This document shows, one piece after another, positions 7,996 through 17,964 of a stretch of 35,000 nt of DNA. The stretch is from Bigelowiella natans CCMP2755. Its lineage: Eukaryota; Cercozoa; Chlorarachniophyceae. The stretch covers positions 1 to 35,000 of the forward strand of contig ADNK01000526.1 of the NCBI GenBank assembly GCA_000320545.1. Reading direction: 5' to 3'. Positions within the stretch are counted from its first letter, which is position 1, and each line of letters starts with the position of its first letter. The translations under genes were made by a program, and so were the position numbers. The notes below the pieces were generated by a model. The model made no database searches. It had not been told where the DNA came from and worked only from the letters and a program-made list of their open reading frames with translations.

Positions 7996-9819
7996 CTATG
8001 CAGAAGCGAACAATCTCTTACGAATGGTGTTCGTAACTGGTTCCTCCTTGTAAGGCACCGAGGAGTGGTGGAGGAAGATGCGTGGTTTGCCATCAGGGTT
8101 ACGCTTGTAGCCGAAGGTGTACTCAACGCGAGTCTCACTGTTGTCTGCAGCAGAGGTGAAAACGTAGTCTCCCATAGCAATAGCGACAGGACCGTTGAAG
8201 TCGAGCTGATGGTTGCGGAATACAACGTTTTTCCATCCCTTACCACCGTTGATAGCGAATCCAGCATCTTCTCCAACGTATCCGTTCTCGACAACATCGC
8301 CTCCTACGAAGTAAGACATAGCTTCTTCGCCAGTAGGACGGAATGGGTGGTCAGTGGCCTTTGTAGGCTTGAAGAGTACGTTGGTGTTGCCGTATCCGTA
8401 GAGGATTCCAGCTTGCTTGCCAGCCTCTCCGATGTAGTCTCCACCATCGAGGTAGGTCTTACTGATAGTCTGGATTGCGTTAGCCCAGTTTTTCTGGCAC
8501 TCAAGGACCTCAGCTTCTGTGATAGGAGCAACCTCCTCCTTGTAAGGCACTGAAGAGTGGTGAACGAAAATGCGCACATTGCCATCGTCGTTGCGCTTGT
8601 AGCCGAAGGTGTACTCAACGCGAGTCTCGCTACCATCAGCTGCGGAGGTGAAAACGTAGTCTCCCATAGCAATAGCGACAGGGCCGTTCAAGTCAACCTG
8701 GTGGTTGCGGAATACAACTTTGCTCCATCCCTTACCACCGTTGATAGCGAATCCAGCATCTTCTCCAACGTATCCATTATCAACAACATCGCCTCCCACG
8801 AAGTAAGACATAGCCTGTTCGCCAGTAGGACGGAATGGATGGTCAGTGGCCTTTGTCGGCTTGAAGAGTACGTTGGTGTTGCCGTATCCGTAGAGGATTC
8901 CAGCTTGCTTGCCAGCCTCTCCGATGTAGTCTCCACCATCGAGGTAGGTCTTACTGATAGTCTGGATTGCGTTAGCCCATTTCTCCTGGCACTCAGTCAC
9001 TTCCTTCAGAGTAACAGGAGCTGGGCTCTCACTGTATGGTACGGAAGAGTGGTGGAGGAAGATTCGCACTTTTCCATCATCGTTGCGCTTGTAGCCGAAG
9101 GTGTACTCAACCTTTGTTTCTGTTCCAGTGGTCGCACAGGTGAAAACGTATGATCCCATTGCAACAGCGGTGTTACCGTTGATGTCGATGTCGTGATTGT
9201 TAAAGACAACGTTGCTCCATCCCTTGCCGCCGTTGATAGCGAAGCCAGCATCTTCCTTGTAACCTTTTTCGACAGCATTACCTCCTACGAAGTAAGACAT
9301 TGCTTCCTCTCCGGTGGGACGGAAAGGGAACTCAGCTGCTTTAGTAGGTTTGAATAGGACCTTGGATTTGCCATAGCCATAGAGCTCGGCAGCAGCATCT
9401 CCAGCGGTCTTGATGTAGTCACCACCGTTGAGGTAAGTTCTGCTGATAGTTTTGATTGCTTCAGCCCATTTTGATTGCGCATTGAGGACCTCTGCTTCAG
9501 TGATGGTTGCAGATGCAGGTCCAGAAACTGCTACACCTGGACCAGCTGTCTGTAAAACAGAAGGCTTATCGAGAAGCTTGAATGCACCAGCTCCGATTGC
9601 TCCAGCCCCGATCAAAGTGAGCAGAGAATCAGGATCTGCAACGCGGACAGCAGTGCGCTTGGAGTTCATGGGACCAAGAAGCCTCCTTGCCGCGCTCTTT
9701 CCACAGTCCAACCTAGGTGCATGACGGAGTGTAGCTCCTTGTGTACGCTGAATCGTGCGCAGAGGCGAGATAGAGGCCGCAGCCAATGTGGTTACGGTGA
9801 AGAGGAGGGGGACCTGCAT
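7996..9819 (-). CDS. Secreted or plastid-targeted protein with three NTF2-like domains
   Basis: Intronless, 607 residues. Residues 1-16 (MQVPLLFTVTTLAAAS) form a signal peptide. An Arg/Ser/Ala-rich stretch to about 60 resembles a transit peptide, and residues about 65-83 (LLTLIGAGAIGAGAFKLL) are hydrophobic, perhaps a second signal or anchor. Three repeats of about 158 residues follow (about 106-263, 272-429, 438-595). Each carries a W-A-x-A-I-x-x-I-S helix, GGDY, FRPTGEQAMSYFVGG or a variant, EDAGFAINGGKGW, a V/I-A-M-G-x-Y-V-F strand, and ends with RIFLHHSSVPY or a variant. The closing R-I-x-x-H-H-S-S-x-P motif and alpha-plus-beta layout match NTF2-like folds of the CaMKII-association/SnoaL/DUF4440 type; members are dimeric binding or catalytic pockets, and the ligand here is unknown. 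Domains 2 and 3 are nearly identical. The tail is EEPVTNTIRKRLFASA, unlike that of its paralogue at 24042-25978. Confidence 0.85.
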   Translation of the reverse strand: MQVPLLFTVTTLAAASISPLRTIQRTQGATLRHAPRLDCGKSAARRLLGPMNSKRTAVRVADPDSLLTLIGAGAIGAGAFKLLDKPSVLQTAGPGVAVSGPASATITEAEVLNAQSKWAEAIKTISRTYLNGGDYIKTAGDAAAELYGYGKSKVLFKPTKAAEFPFRPTGEEAMSYFVGGNAVEKGYKEDAGFAINGGKGWSNVVFNNHDIDINGNTAVAMGSYVFTCATTGTETKVEYTFGYKRNDDGKVRIFLHHSSVPYSESPAPVTLKEVTECQEKWANAIQTISKTYLDGGDYIGEAGKQAGILYGYGNTNVLFKPTKATDHPFRPTGEQAMSYFVGGDVVDNGYVGEDAGFAINGGKGWSKVVFRNHQVDLNGPVAIAMGDYVFTSAADGSETRVEYTFGYKRNDDGNVRIFVHHSSVPYKEEVAPITEAEVLECQKNWANAIQTISKTYLDGGDYIGEAGKQAGILYGYGNTNVLFKPTKATDHPFRPTGEEAMSYFVGGDVVENGYVGEDAGFAINGGKGWKNVVFRNHQLDFNGPVAIAMGDYVFTSAADNSETRVEYTFGYKRNPDGKPRIFLHHSSVPYKEEPVTNTIRKRLFASA

Positions 9820-9942
9820 GGCTTCGGTTTATGTAGCTTTGCAACCAAAACCACTTCTCCTGAATGTTTTTAACTCTCATCGCAGCTGTTTTCCTGCGAC
9901 TATGTTATTCGCCGTATTTTCGTCATTTTTCCCCTTCACTAG

Positions 9943-10189
9943 TCAACTGCGAAAGGCGGCGGTTGAAAAGGACGAATACGTTAGCAGGGGTTGAAGTGAA
10001 ATGTAAATTTAACAGCCGGCCGGGCTTCTCGCTATCTTTTGCATGCAAATTGATGGCGTTTTGATCTGGTGAAATGTTGCAAAGGAAGGCGCCAAACAAT
10101 GTGCTGCAATTTATGAACAAATTTACCTGGATTTTCAAATGGACGACAAGGAAGGATCGAAAGAACTGTCTATTGATGAAGACAGCTAA
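9943..10189 (+). CDS. 3' exons of a small plus-strand gene with acidic C-terminus
   Basis: Two exons are supported. The first, 9943-9979 (QLRKAAVEKDEY), follows an excellent acceptor with a long pyrimidine tract (CATTTTTCCCCTTCACTAG). The second, 10085-10189 (EGAKQCAAIYEQIYLDFQMD... to LSIDEDS), ends in TAA, and an AATAAA signal starts two bases after that stop codon. They join in phase 0 through a weak donor TAC|GTTAGC. Upstream exons would have to overlap the 5' region of the minus-strand NTF2-like gene (start 9819), giving an overlapping or shared promoter arrangement. A second open frame over 10074-10194 beginning with ATG is also possible, so the model is tentative. Confidence 0.4.
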
Positions 10190-11530
10190 ATAAAATGGGA
10201 AGCTGTTCTTTTCGCGCTTTTTTTATATTGCCGTCGGTTTTTTTTCGCATTTTTTAAGGCAATAACAAACCCCTGGGTGAAACCATCAACGACAACACAT
10301 TTGGCCAATGGGACAATGGGATGAGAAACAAGCCGAGAACATCCTACACATTTTGGCTCCAACTAAGGAACCGATCAGTTGTCAAGATCGAACGAAGCAA
10401 AGGAAGTGATGAGACTTTTTGGTTGAATTGTGCTCCCTTCGTTCGGGTCCATGAGAAAACACAGGAGAAAAGTTGGCACTTCTGAGAAAAATTGGTTTCA
10501 AAAACGTCTTTCTTTCTCTTGTTCCGATCATCACTAATTGCTTTCTTTCTTTCCTTCCGATCGCACACTGTGATCGTTTCATTCGTTCTTCACTCACAGT
10601 TTCGTTCAATTTCTCCTGTGTGCCCCAAATTGAGGAGGTTGTGGAAGAGTCAGCACAACCCACGATGCCTCCAGCTGCACCGTTGGAATCACTTTGTCCG
10701 TTCACTCAGACACTCACCGTGACAGGCTTGTCGAGAAGTCTGGTGGACTTCCGCGCACACAATTGGACGCCTTCAGAGCACACACGCAACTGCTCACCCA
10801 TGTCGCTTGTTCGTTGTTCGATTCGAGGCTTGTCTGGCTTGTCACAGCAGCGCCAGTTGTGTGTACAGTCAGAACGTCGAACAACTGAACGTGGACGTTG
10901 TCACATCCAGCCAATCGACCAGCTCCCAGTTCGACTTCCCAAACCAGAAACAAATCGACAGCCACTTGTCGCACCGGCCAAGCTTGGAAGGCTTCACCTG
11001 AGAGCACAGCATGCAAGCAGCAGCGCACGTGTCAAGCAAGATTCGATGTGAACAACTGGTAAACGCGTCCACCAAAGCACCAAAGCTGGAAAGCTGCGCA
11101 TGGTGGAGAATCAATGAGCAATGAGACCGAGCTAGCGTGCGGAGTTGAGAGAACAAATGATGCAACGTGCCTCTTGACGTGTGTGCACGCGCGTGACACG
11201 TGTTGTTCACCAGTGTGTTCACACGTGCTCACTTCATTGCATTGGATTGTCTTCAGACGTTTCCGTTTGACACAAAGGTCATTGTGAATCTCTTGCTTCA
11301 CGCGCATGCAAAAACACAAGGAACTCAACATTGTGGCCTCCTTGTTGAAATCACAAGCTAGCTAGCAAGTGATGTGCACATGGCTATGTGCTAACATCAC
11401 ATCACAGACAACATGAATGGATGTGCACCTGCATCTCTCATGTGCTCTAGCCAGCTAGTGCAAGTGCTGATTTGCACTGCACACAAACCCTGTGTTGCAG
11501 TCTAGCAGTGTTGACAGCGAAATGATTGAT

Positions 11531-11550
11531 GTGTGTGGCATGCCACACAC
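11531..11550. repeat. Perfect 20-bp palindrome
   Basis: GTGTGTGGCATGCCACACAC is its own reverse complement. It lies in the palindrome-rich tract between 11.3 and 12.0 kb. Confidence 0.9.
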
Positions 11551-11585
11551 TAGCACACGCTAGCACGGCTTTGATCACATGCACG

Positions 11586-11605
11586 TTGAGAGACGTGTCT
11601 CTCAA
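11586..11605. repeat. Inverted repeat, 9-bp arms
   Basis: TTGAGAGAC and GTCTCTCAA flank a central GT. It is 36 bp from the previous palindrome. Confidence 0.85.
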
Positions 11606-12069
11606 TGAGAACTTGCATGTGTGCGCATGCATGGTGGCATGCACACAATTGCACAGTCTAGCAGTGCGTGCAGTGCGCGTGTGCGATTGATCTAGTGATC
11701 TAGTGATGCGCGCACTATGTGCACAATTTCACGCATTGCGCCTGATCGAGCATGCTACAACATGTGCGGTCATCATCACGTGCTGCCAAAGCGTAGCATG
11801 CAGATCACTTTTGTGCATTTGCACACTTTGTGCACATGTCATCAGCACTAGAGCTGTGTGATGGTGATGTGCGCAGGCTTGCTAGCTTGCACGATTGAGC
11901 GAGGCACCGACAGGGCACAATCCACATGAGTTCTGCACTGCATCACCATAATGGTGTTGCACATGGTGCAGTTTGGACAATAAATCGTTTCACATGATGT
12001 GCACAATGCAAAGAGTGTTATAATTGGTGTCTCAGTGACTCAGCGCTGTAAACATAGCTGTGTTAAGGT

Positions 12070-13128
12070 TTAGCATCCAAGCTCCTCAGCTACTTCTTTA
12101 GGGAGAGTTGGATTCTTGCACAAGCGTTTCAGATCCTGTTGACCGATGACCGCATCCTCAAATGATGTTCCAGAAAGATTTGCTTCTTCAAAACTAGCGC
12201 CCGTGATCACGGCGTTCGTAAATTTGGAACCCGACAAATCCGACTTATCAAATATGACTCTGTCGAGGACAGAGTTTGAGAAGTCACAATTTTTAAAACT
12301 TGCCTCGGCAGCGTATGCCTTCGACATTACGACATCTGTGAAATCGGCCTGATCGAAGGATCCTCCCTGGAAAAGTCCCCCGGAAAGGGTCTTTCCCCTC
12401 AAGTCGCGTTTCTGAAAACCACAAAGCAAAAGTGATTAGTAAATCCAACTAAAAGAAGCGATGAGAAACATTAAAGTGCAGACGAGCTGTCAGGCCTCTT
12501 TGAGAATAGTCTACGTAATATTTCACAATATACCTCTAACTTGCAGAGTCTGAGGTCAAGTTCTCTATCTGAAGCTGCGTTGGACTGGCCGATAGTGTTG
12601 CCTCCTGTTGCCAGCTCACAACGATCAGGGTTAGGATCAATAGGGGGGAACTTGCGCCCAGCGGCCTCAGCCCATTTTGTAGCGATCATTCCAATTGCGG
12701 AGACACCTCCCAGCATCATTCCACGGCGGGAAAGCTGACCCTGGGATTGCCCATTACCAGCGTGGATACGGGTTAAAGCCCCCCTTGATGAGACGGGTAG
12801 CCTCAATTCGCCACCACTTCCGTCTACAAATGCAACAATATCATAAGATAAACGTTCATATGCCTCCTAATTCTAGCTGCTTAAGGAAGGTGCCGGACAT
12901 GACTTTCGGTGAATCATCTTGCAGCAGCGACGGGGGGGTTACGTCGACACCACGGGGATCCATATTTTTTGCTCCCCTTCTTACTGCGACATGTTGTTTT
13001 AAATGCTTTCTTAGAAAATTTTGCACAATTGGGTAACCTCTCCTGGCGAGCATGATAAGGGCGGCCAGAAGGCATGCGTTTAGGAGGCATAGCGACAGCA
13101 GCGAGCGTGAGGTGGCGAGAGCCATCAT
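12070..13128 (-). CDS. Thylakoid-lumen pentapeptide-repeat protein (TL15-like)
   Basis: Three exons: 13128-13038, 12823-12534 and 12411-12070, phases 1 and 0, all with good sites (donors G|GTTACC and GAG|GTATAT; acceptors TTTGTAG and GGTTTTCAG). The 240-residue product starts MMALATSRSLLSLCLLNACL, a hydrophobic signal peptide. An Arg/Ser/Gly stretch of about 35 residues follows (transit-like), then SRRGMMLGGVSAIGMIATKW and AEA|AGRKFPP, a twin-arginine lumen signal with AxA cleavage. The mature part has A(D/N)LSG-type pentapeptide repeats (RDLRGKTLSGGLFQGGSFD, DLSGSKFTNAVITGASFE, NLSGTSFEDAVIG). It ends DLKRLCKNPTLP...EELGC, like the cysteine-containing C-terminus of plant lumenal pentapeptide proteins such as TL15. 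Expected location is the thylakoid lumen; molecular function of this family is unknown. This gene is the main evidence that the host is photosynthetic. Confidence 0.85.
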
Positions 13129-13551
13129 CGATTTTTTCAGACTTGATGACGGCCAAAGAGCGAAAGGTTAATGGAAAAGGTAGTTTAATTTTTACAGGAA
13201 TGCCATTCGACAAGCTTCAAAATAGAAAAAATCCATCGGTCCGATTTTACATTTGGATAAATTGGGTGAGGTTGCCGATAAGAATTTTGAGCTTGCGGCT
13301 TTCTGCTTGCTGCGACTCACAAATTCACGAATAATTCCAGTAGATTTGCGACCTATGTGTAAAAATTTTGGCGGATCAGTACGAGTAAGATGTTCTCAGG
13401 ATAAAAAATCACCCAGTTCTGCCATGTGCATTGGATTACGGAGATTTTCTTTACGCTGGGCTTTGGATCTTTGTCGTAGGAAATAATCATAGGTTATTCC
13501 TACTAATTTTCCCAGGTTGGAGGAAGGAGGCTCGGTAATGGTTGAGCTACA

Positions 13552-14442
13552 ATGACCTCGAAGACGAATAAAGGAGGGGGAAGGAAAAGTTCTGCTTCTG
13601 ATATCATCGCCATTTCCTCTATCAATGAGGTACATGAATTTACATCGACGGTTAAGGCTCATAGTTCGTCATACGACTGATCTCTTCATCTTTCTTTATA
13701 AGGTACCAAAATGGAAGAACATTAGAGGCTCTTACACGGGGAAGGAAGAGGAGGAGAATGAGGAAGAGGATACGGTATCAAAAATTTGCCTCGTTTGTTT
13801 TCTGATACAATTTTAAAAGTTTAAACTTTAGCCATGGACGAACTTCAGGCAACTTAGAAACCAACGGGAGGTAACCATGGCATGCAAGATTCGAATATGA
13901 TATAAATATATGAACACCTACTCATAGGAAAAAGGCTACTCAACGATAACGCCTTCCCGTTCGAATAGGGTCAGTAGGATTGGTCACGTGACTCAACTCA
14001 ACTGAACTATTCCTTCCAATATTCATCTTGTAGATAATAAAACGTCGCCGGATTTTGCCAAAAAGCGCTAATCAACCAGATGTTCGGGTAAATGTGGTCA
14101 TAAAGAGACTTCGGGTCCGACAGTCGATACGAGAACAAGGTGTTCCTTCAAAATCGCCCCATCTCACATCAAGACATCAGCCATTGCCATTGCCGTTGAA
14201 TAGCGATGATGCTGGTAGTGATGCTTGTGGGAAGGAAAAAGAATTGCATAACACGAAATCTTCGAGTGACAACGAAATCAATTTGCTGGCCCTCGACGAC
14301 GGTTCGTTTCCGACGGTAATTCCAAGCTAGCACTATTGAGGATGCACACATTCCATGGTGGAAGAGCAAATTATGAGTACTCAACTGTTGTGATTTAGGT
14401 TTCCAGTCTCCCGCTAGCGATGTGATCAAGCAGATTTTTTAA
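13552..14442 (+). CDS. Four-exon gene, basic protein of about 155 residues, unknown function
   Basis: Exons 13552-13629 (MTSKTNKGGGRKSSASDIIA...), 13703-13774 (VPKWKNIRGSYTGKEEEENE...), 14034-14315 (IIKRRRILPKSANQPDVRVN... to LALDDGSFPT) and 14407-14442 (SPASDVIKQIF, stop). All three introns are phase 0. Donors are GAG|GTACAT, ACG|GTATCA and ACG|GTAATT; acceptors are TATAAG, CTTGTAG and TTTCCAG. Exon 1 could instead extend to 13650, adding seven residues in the same phase. The protein is basic and Ser-rich with an acidic insert and no membrane segment. IIKRRRILPK and IKRLRVRQ look like nuclear-localisation-type clusters. It is divergent from the lumen-protein gene, with about 420 bp between start codons. 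Confidence 0.5.
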
Positions 14443-16117
14443 AAATTGTTGGAGAGATTGCATGCATGCATGCATAAATATCATTTCATTGATGAAGTGC
14501 CGAATGATGACGGCTTCAATAGTATGGGAACGTGAAGTTAGGATTGCAAAACAATATTTGGTTTGCAAATTGCCGCTTCCATTAAAAGTTGTGGCATTGC
14601 AAATGGACATGCCTGAATCGTGTGTTTTTGTGACACGCGGGGTCAGCGTACTAGCATTGGAGGGTAGACGAGGCGTATCGCCGTTCATAGATCAAAAACA
14701 TCTCGACGCCTGAATTGTAACAAGATTTGTGCACTTTGTTTGCTCAACATGGCAGGCTCAAAGCACACAGCTAGACAGCACTGCACAGCACCATGCAGGC
14801 ATGAACGAAAGAACACATCGTGTTTTATTGGATGCCCTGAAAACTGTGCCGCCATCACATGGTGGGCAAACACACATCATGCATTTAAACAACGCTCATT
14901 GCCAAATGTAGATAAAATCAGTGCACATGACAATTGCTAGATTGTGCGCAATCTGCTGCTAGCAATGCCATCACAAGCCACCGGCCAGCTTGAATGAACC
15001 TCCTGTTAGCCTAGCAACGGCCCGTCCTAGCGTCCCATAGTCCTGCTAGCCTGCCCATCGTATCGCCTCACGCATCACTTGTTCCAGTGTTGACGATGCA
15101 GATGGACAAACAGCGTCATTCCGTGCGAACATCAAACATCAAAACTTGAATTGGCAAAGTCAACCGCATCAAACATCATGCACAACTCCAGAACTGCACC
15201 ATCTAGACCATTCGAGAGCTTGCCGTTCTGCGAGCATCCGCGCCGCACGCTAGCCCGGCTGTCACAGCACCTGACATGCCAATCCAAATGTGATCAGTTT
15301 CATGGATTTTGCGTGCTGTCTGTCACTGTTAGATTGATGTCACACCAACGTCAGCGCAACCAAGTGTGTCACACGCGAACACATGATGCCGCTGGCGTGT
15401 TGTCGCGCGCCCATCGCCAAGTCGTGCTGGCATGGCTGCTGCATGGCGACACACACTCACTCTGGCACTCGCTGACTCGCTCTGCACGTCTAGGCAGGTG
15501 TGATCGATCGTTCACTAGTTCACTTTGACAGCGCACAAAACGAGACACACACCAGCACACTCTCTGCACTCACTGAGACATGCAATGGTCGTGCTCTGCA
15601 TGCACGCAACAACGCACTTGCCACCGACAAATCTCAAAGGCTTGCCCACTCTTTGTGTGGACACACGCAGTCTCCATGGCGTACCGGGTTTTCGGCACAT
15701 GTGTTACTCTAACACATGTGTGCTCAAAAACACGTGTACTGAGCTACATGTGTCAGGACAACTTTCATCTCACACCGACTTGCTTCCGGCTGTGGCCCCT
15801 CATCACATCATCCGAGAATGCTCCACCGATCAAGTGTCCATTTTGAGACCACGGAGTGGTCGGAATGCGACGGATCAACGACAGAACCATCCACTTGAAA
15901 TCAATCTTCAACGAGTTGCAACCTTCGGATGCTTGACGCACTCCTTGGACGACGAGCTGGCGAGACAAGAAGCAATTTGCCTGCAAATCGATCTAGTGCC
16001 AGAGTGGGGGTGTGGGAATCAGACCTTCGAAGAAAGGAAACTGGAATTGTCGAAAGGAAAAGAGTGGATGATGTGGAGCATGAAAGGGAGAGAGTGACAG
16101 TTGGGTGAGCTTCTAGA
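14443..16117. other. Intergenic region; no firm gene
   Basis: Open frames at 14462-14713 (plus) and 15525-16097 (plus) have no recognisable domain. The second ends in a plausible stretch (TFGCLTHSLDDELARQEAIC at about 15.93-15.99 kb) that could be an exon or a decayed mobile-element frame, but I could not support it further. The rest is rich in CACATG, GCTAGC and TGCA words and carries an 11-bp inverted repeat at 15696-15720. Confidence 0.5.
15696..15720. repeat. Inverted repeat with 11-bp arms
   Basis: CACATGTGTTA and TAACACATGTG separated by CTC. The arms contain the CATG palindromic word common in the intergenic tracts. Confidence 0.85.
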
Positions 16118-17262
16118 ATGATGAACAATGAACGTGATGATGGACTACATCTAGACTTGCCTGTGAAGGCTGAGAAGAGAGAAAGAAGCTCCGCCCGATC
16201 AAGTTGTCACAACAGTGTTAAAGAGGTGATAATTGTTACCTGCGACATGAAAACTTTTAAGTCGTATTTATCAATGGCTCTTGAATCACATTTTCAAACT
16301 TCAAATTCTTGCAACTAATGGGAGACGACTGACCAAGCTTTGAACTCGATGGCCATCGTAGATGCAGGCAGGGCTCACATCTATGCTGGGATCTGCCTGC
16401 GATTGCTTCTGGGTATTAGCATTTGTTGCTGGAGAACAGGAGCCCAAATGCGTTTTGTTCAAGGATCGCAGGCAATGCAGACAAGCGGTGGTAATTTCGC
16501 AGATTCAGCCATCAAATGCCCTCTGGCGGGTCGAATACGCTCCTACAAGAGACTTCGGTAGTGTTATTTGTTTCCTCGTGAATATTCTTTTATTCATGGA
16601 AAAATATCATCGCCTCCTGAAACTAGGGAGCTCTTTGCTGATTTGCTCGGTTTGGAACACCTCAACACACAGATCCGTCGGTTCCGCACTCCAGGCGGAC
16701 GGAAAATATAATGAAGCTTCGGAGTGCTTTCAAGAGGTATGCATGTGACTAATGTTGATATCACATAGTGTCGGAAATAAGAACCCCTCTGGTGCACCGT
16801 CACATCCTTGTTTTTTCTTCCCATTACATCTAGAACGGTCAGAGACGGTGTATTGTTTTTATGTGTTAATATCAATGGTTACTTCACCGTACTTGCTGTT
16901 TGTTGTGGGAGATAGGCTGTCCATGCATATATTGGAGGTTTGATGCAACTCACAGAGGAAAACCTGGTATGGAATCGAAAAAGATAACAATTCAATCGGT
17001 AGAACTTTTACACTCTGCTTCTTTATAGGAAAAACAAATGCTGAAGAACTCTGAACAACTGCATTCCATTAAAAAAAGTCCTAGCAAACGTAACGCGTCA
17101 TCAGAGATATCTCAGCTACCTTCGTCGTCAAAATTTACACCTGGAGTATCAGATCAAAGTGGAAAGGCCGCAGGAAGATCTATGGATTATCATAACGCAA
17201 CCGCTATTGCGAATAATTACCGGCATCAACTGCAGATCCAAAGGCAGGAACAAAATATATGA
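16118..17262 (+). CDS. Multi-exon gene with a TPR-like segment; internal exons uncertain
   Basis: The first exon 16118-16225 (MMNNERDDGLHLDLPVKAEK... to CHNSVKE) ends GAG|GTGATA, phase 0. The last exon 17029-17262 follows a fine acceptor CTTCTTTATAG and encodes EKQMLKNSEQLHSIKKSPSK... to IQRQEQNI with a stop, phase 0. Just before it, an exon ending at 16736 (donor GAG|GTATGC) reads ALQADGKYNEASECFQE, matching the second helix of a tetratricopeptide repeat (G-x-Y-x-E-A pattern). Between 16330 and 16690 several frames are open: one gives FELDGHRRCRQGSHLCWDLP, another VLFKDRRQCRQAVVISQIQP, another ETRELFADLLGLEHLNTQIR. I could not choose joins without invoking introns shorter than 30 nt. Function is unknown. 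Confidence 0.4.
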
Positions 17263-17755
17263 ATCTCACATAATACTTTTGTGTCTCTTCTTCGAGTTGG
17301 CCTGGATGATTCCAAGAACTAGATCTATTCAGCCCAAAAACAAAAAAGTGAGCATCGACGTAGGTGGAAAGCACTATTGGACCTTCGCATATGCCACATC
17401 TGTGCCGTACCGGTTCTGGCATGCTCACCCATCACACATGTCATGCACCAGTCTGAGTCCCCCGTCAAACATGCTCAGCTACTATTGCCTGCTGCTGAAT
17501 GTCGATAATACTACACTATGTGCAAGCAACCTCACAATAGACAACATGTATCATGCTTTTAATTCTAGCCACGTGTGCACAACAACAATGTTGCATCTTG
17601 TGCATGCTAGCATGAACAGGGCCGATTGTCATTTAACTAGTTAAGTGGATCTGCGCTTGATTGACTGATGCTTTCAATCGACATGCTAGCATGTATTGTG
17701 GTTTCATTGTGGGCCTTCTAGCCTTCCTTGCTAGCTGGCGAACTGGCATCCCCAG
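17263..17755. other. Intergenic or intronic tract with CATGCTAGCATG palindromes
   Basis: No coding exon found. It contains two exact copies of the 12-bp palindrome CATGCTAGCATG (17603-17614 and 17682-17693). Confidence 0.6.
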
Positions 17756-17964
17756 GCGGTAGCAAGCCATCAAAGCGGCGGCCGAAGCAAAGGCCTCGTG
17801 CTCGAATTTCCGCATCTTCGCAGCAGCCTCAAAATGTCGTCTTTGAAACTAGCTCACCGAGATTAAAGTCAAGAGCCCTTGGAGGCGAAATGTCGCGGCA
17901 AAGCAAAAGAGGAAAGAAGGTAGCCAGGTCATCGACGGCTTCCAAAAAAAAGCACCGTGCCTGA
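17756..17964 (+). CDS. Terminal exon encoding a basic Ser/Lys/Arg-rich tail
   Basis: Opens after acceptor GGCATCCCCAG with phase 2 and runs 68 codons to TGA: GSKPSKRRPKQRPRARISAS... to TASKKKHRA. It is strongly basic and reads like a nuclear or nucleic-acid-binding C-terminal tail. The upstream exon is not identified; it could be an alternative 3' end of the 16118-17262 gene or of an unseen gene. A 13-bp inverted repeat overlaps its stop codon. Confidence 0.4.

Larger units (their letters stand above)
10190..12069. other. Intergenic region; no firm gene
   Basis: A plus-strand open frame of 192 codons (10473-11051) has no recognisable domain, is matched by long frames on the other strand and reads as low-complexity Ser/Arg/Leu. 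I do not call it a gene, although an EEVVEESAQP stretch after a pyrimidine tract near 10620 could be an exon. From about 11050 on the sequence becomes a tract of CACGTG, GTGCAC, CATG, TGCA and GCTAGC words with several perfect palindromes. Confidence 0.6.

Noticed and set aside
7834-8553. Long plus-strand open frame (239 codons) opposite the first NTF2-like gene
   Set aside because: It is antisense to a clear coding sequence with signal peptide and three conserved domains; the matching antisense frame at 24126-25127 exists only because the two genes share DNA.
10473-11051. 192-codon plus-strand open frame
   Set aside because: No recognisable motif, long frames on both strands and palindromic low-complexity content; insufficient for a gene call.
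15525-16097. 190-codon plus-strand open frame
   Set aside because: First half is repeat-like His/Thr/Cys-rich translation of CACA and CATG words. The last 60 codons look better but have no splice context.
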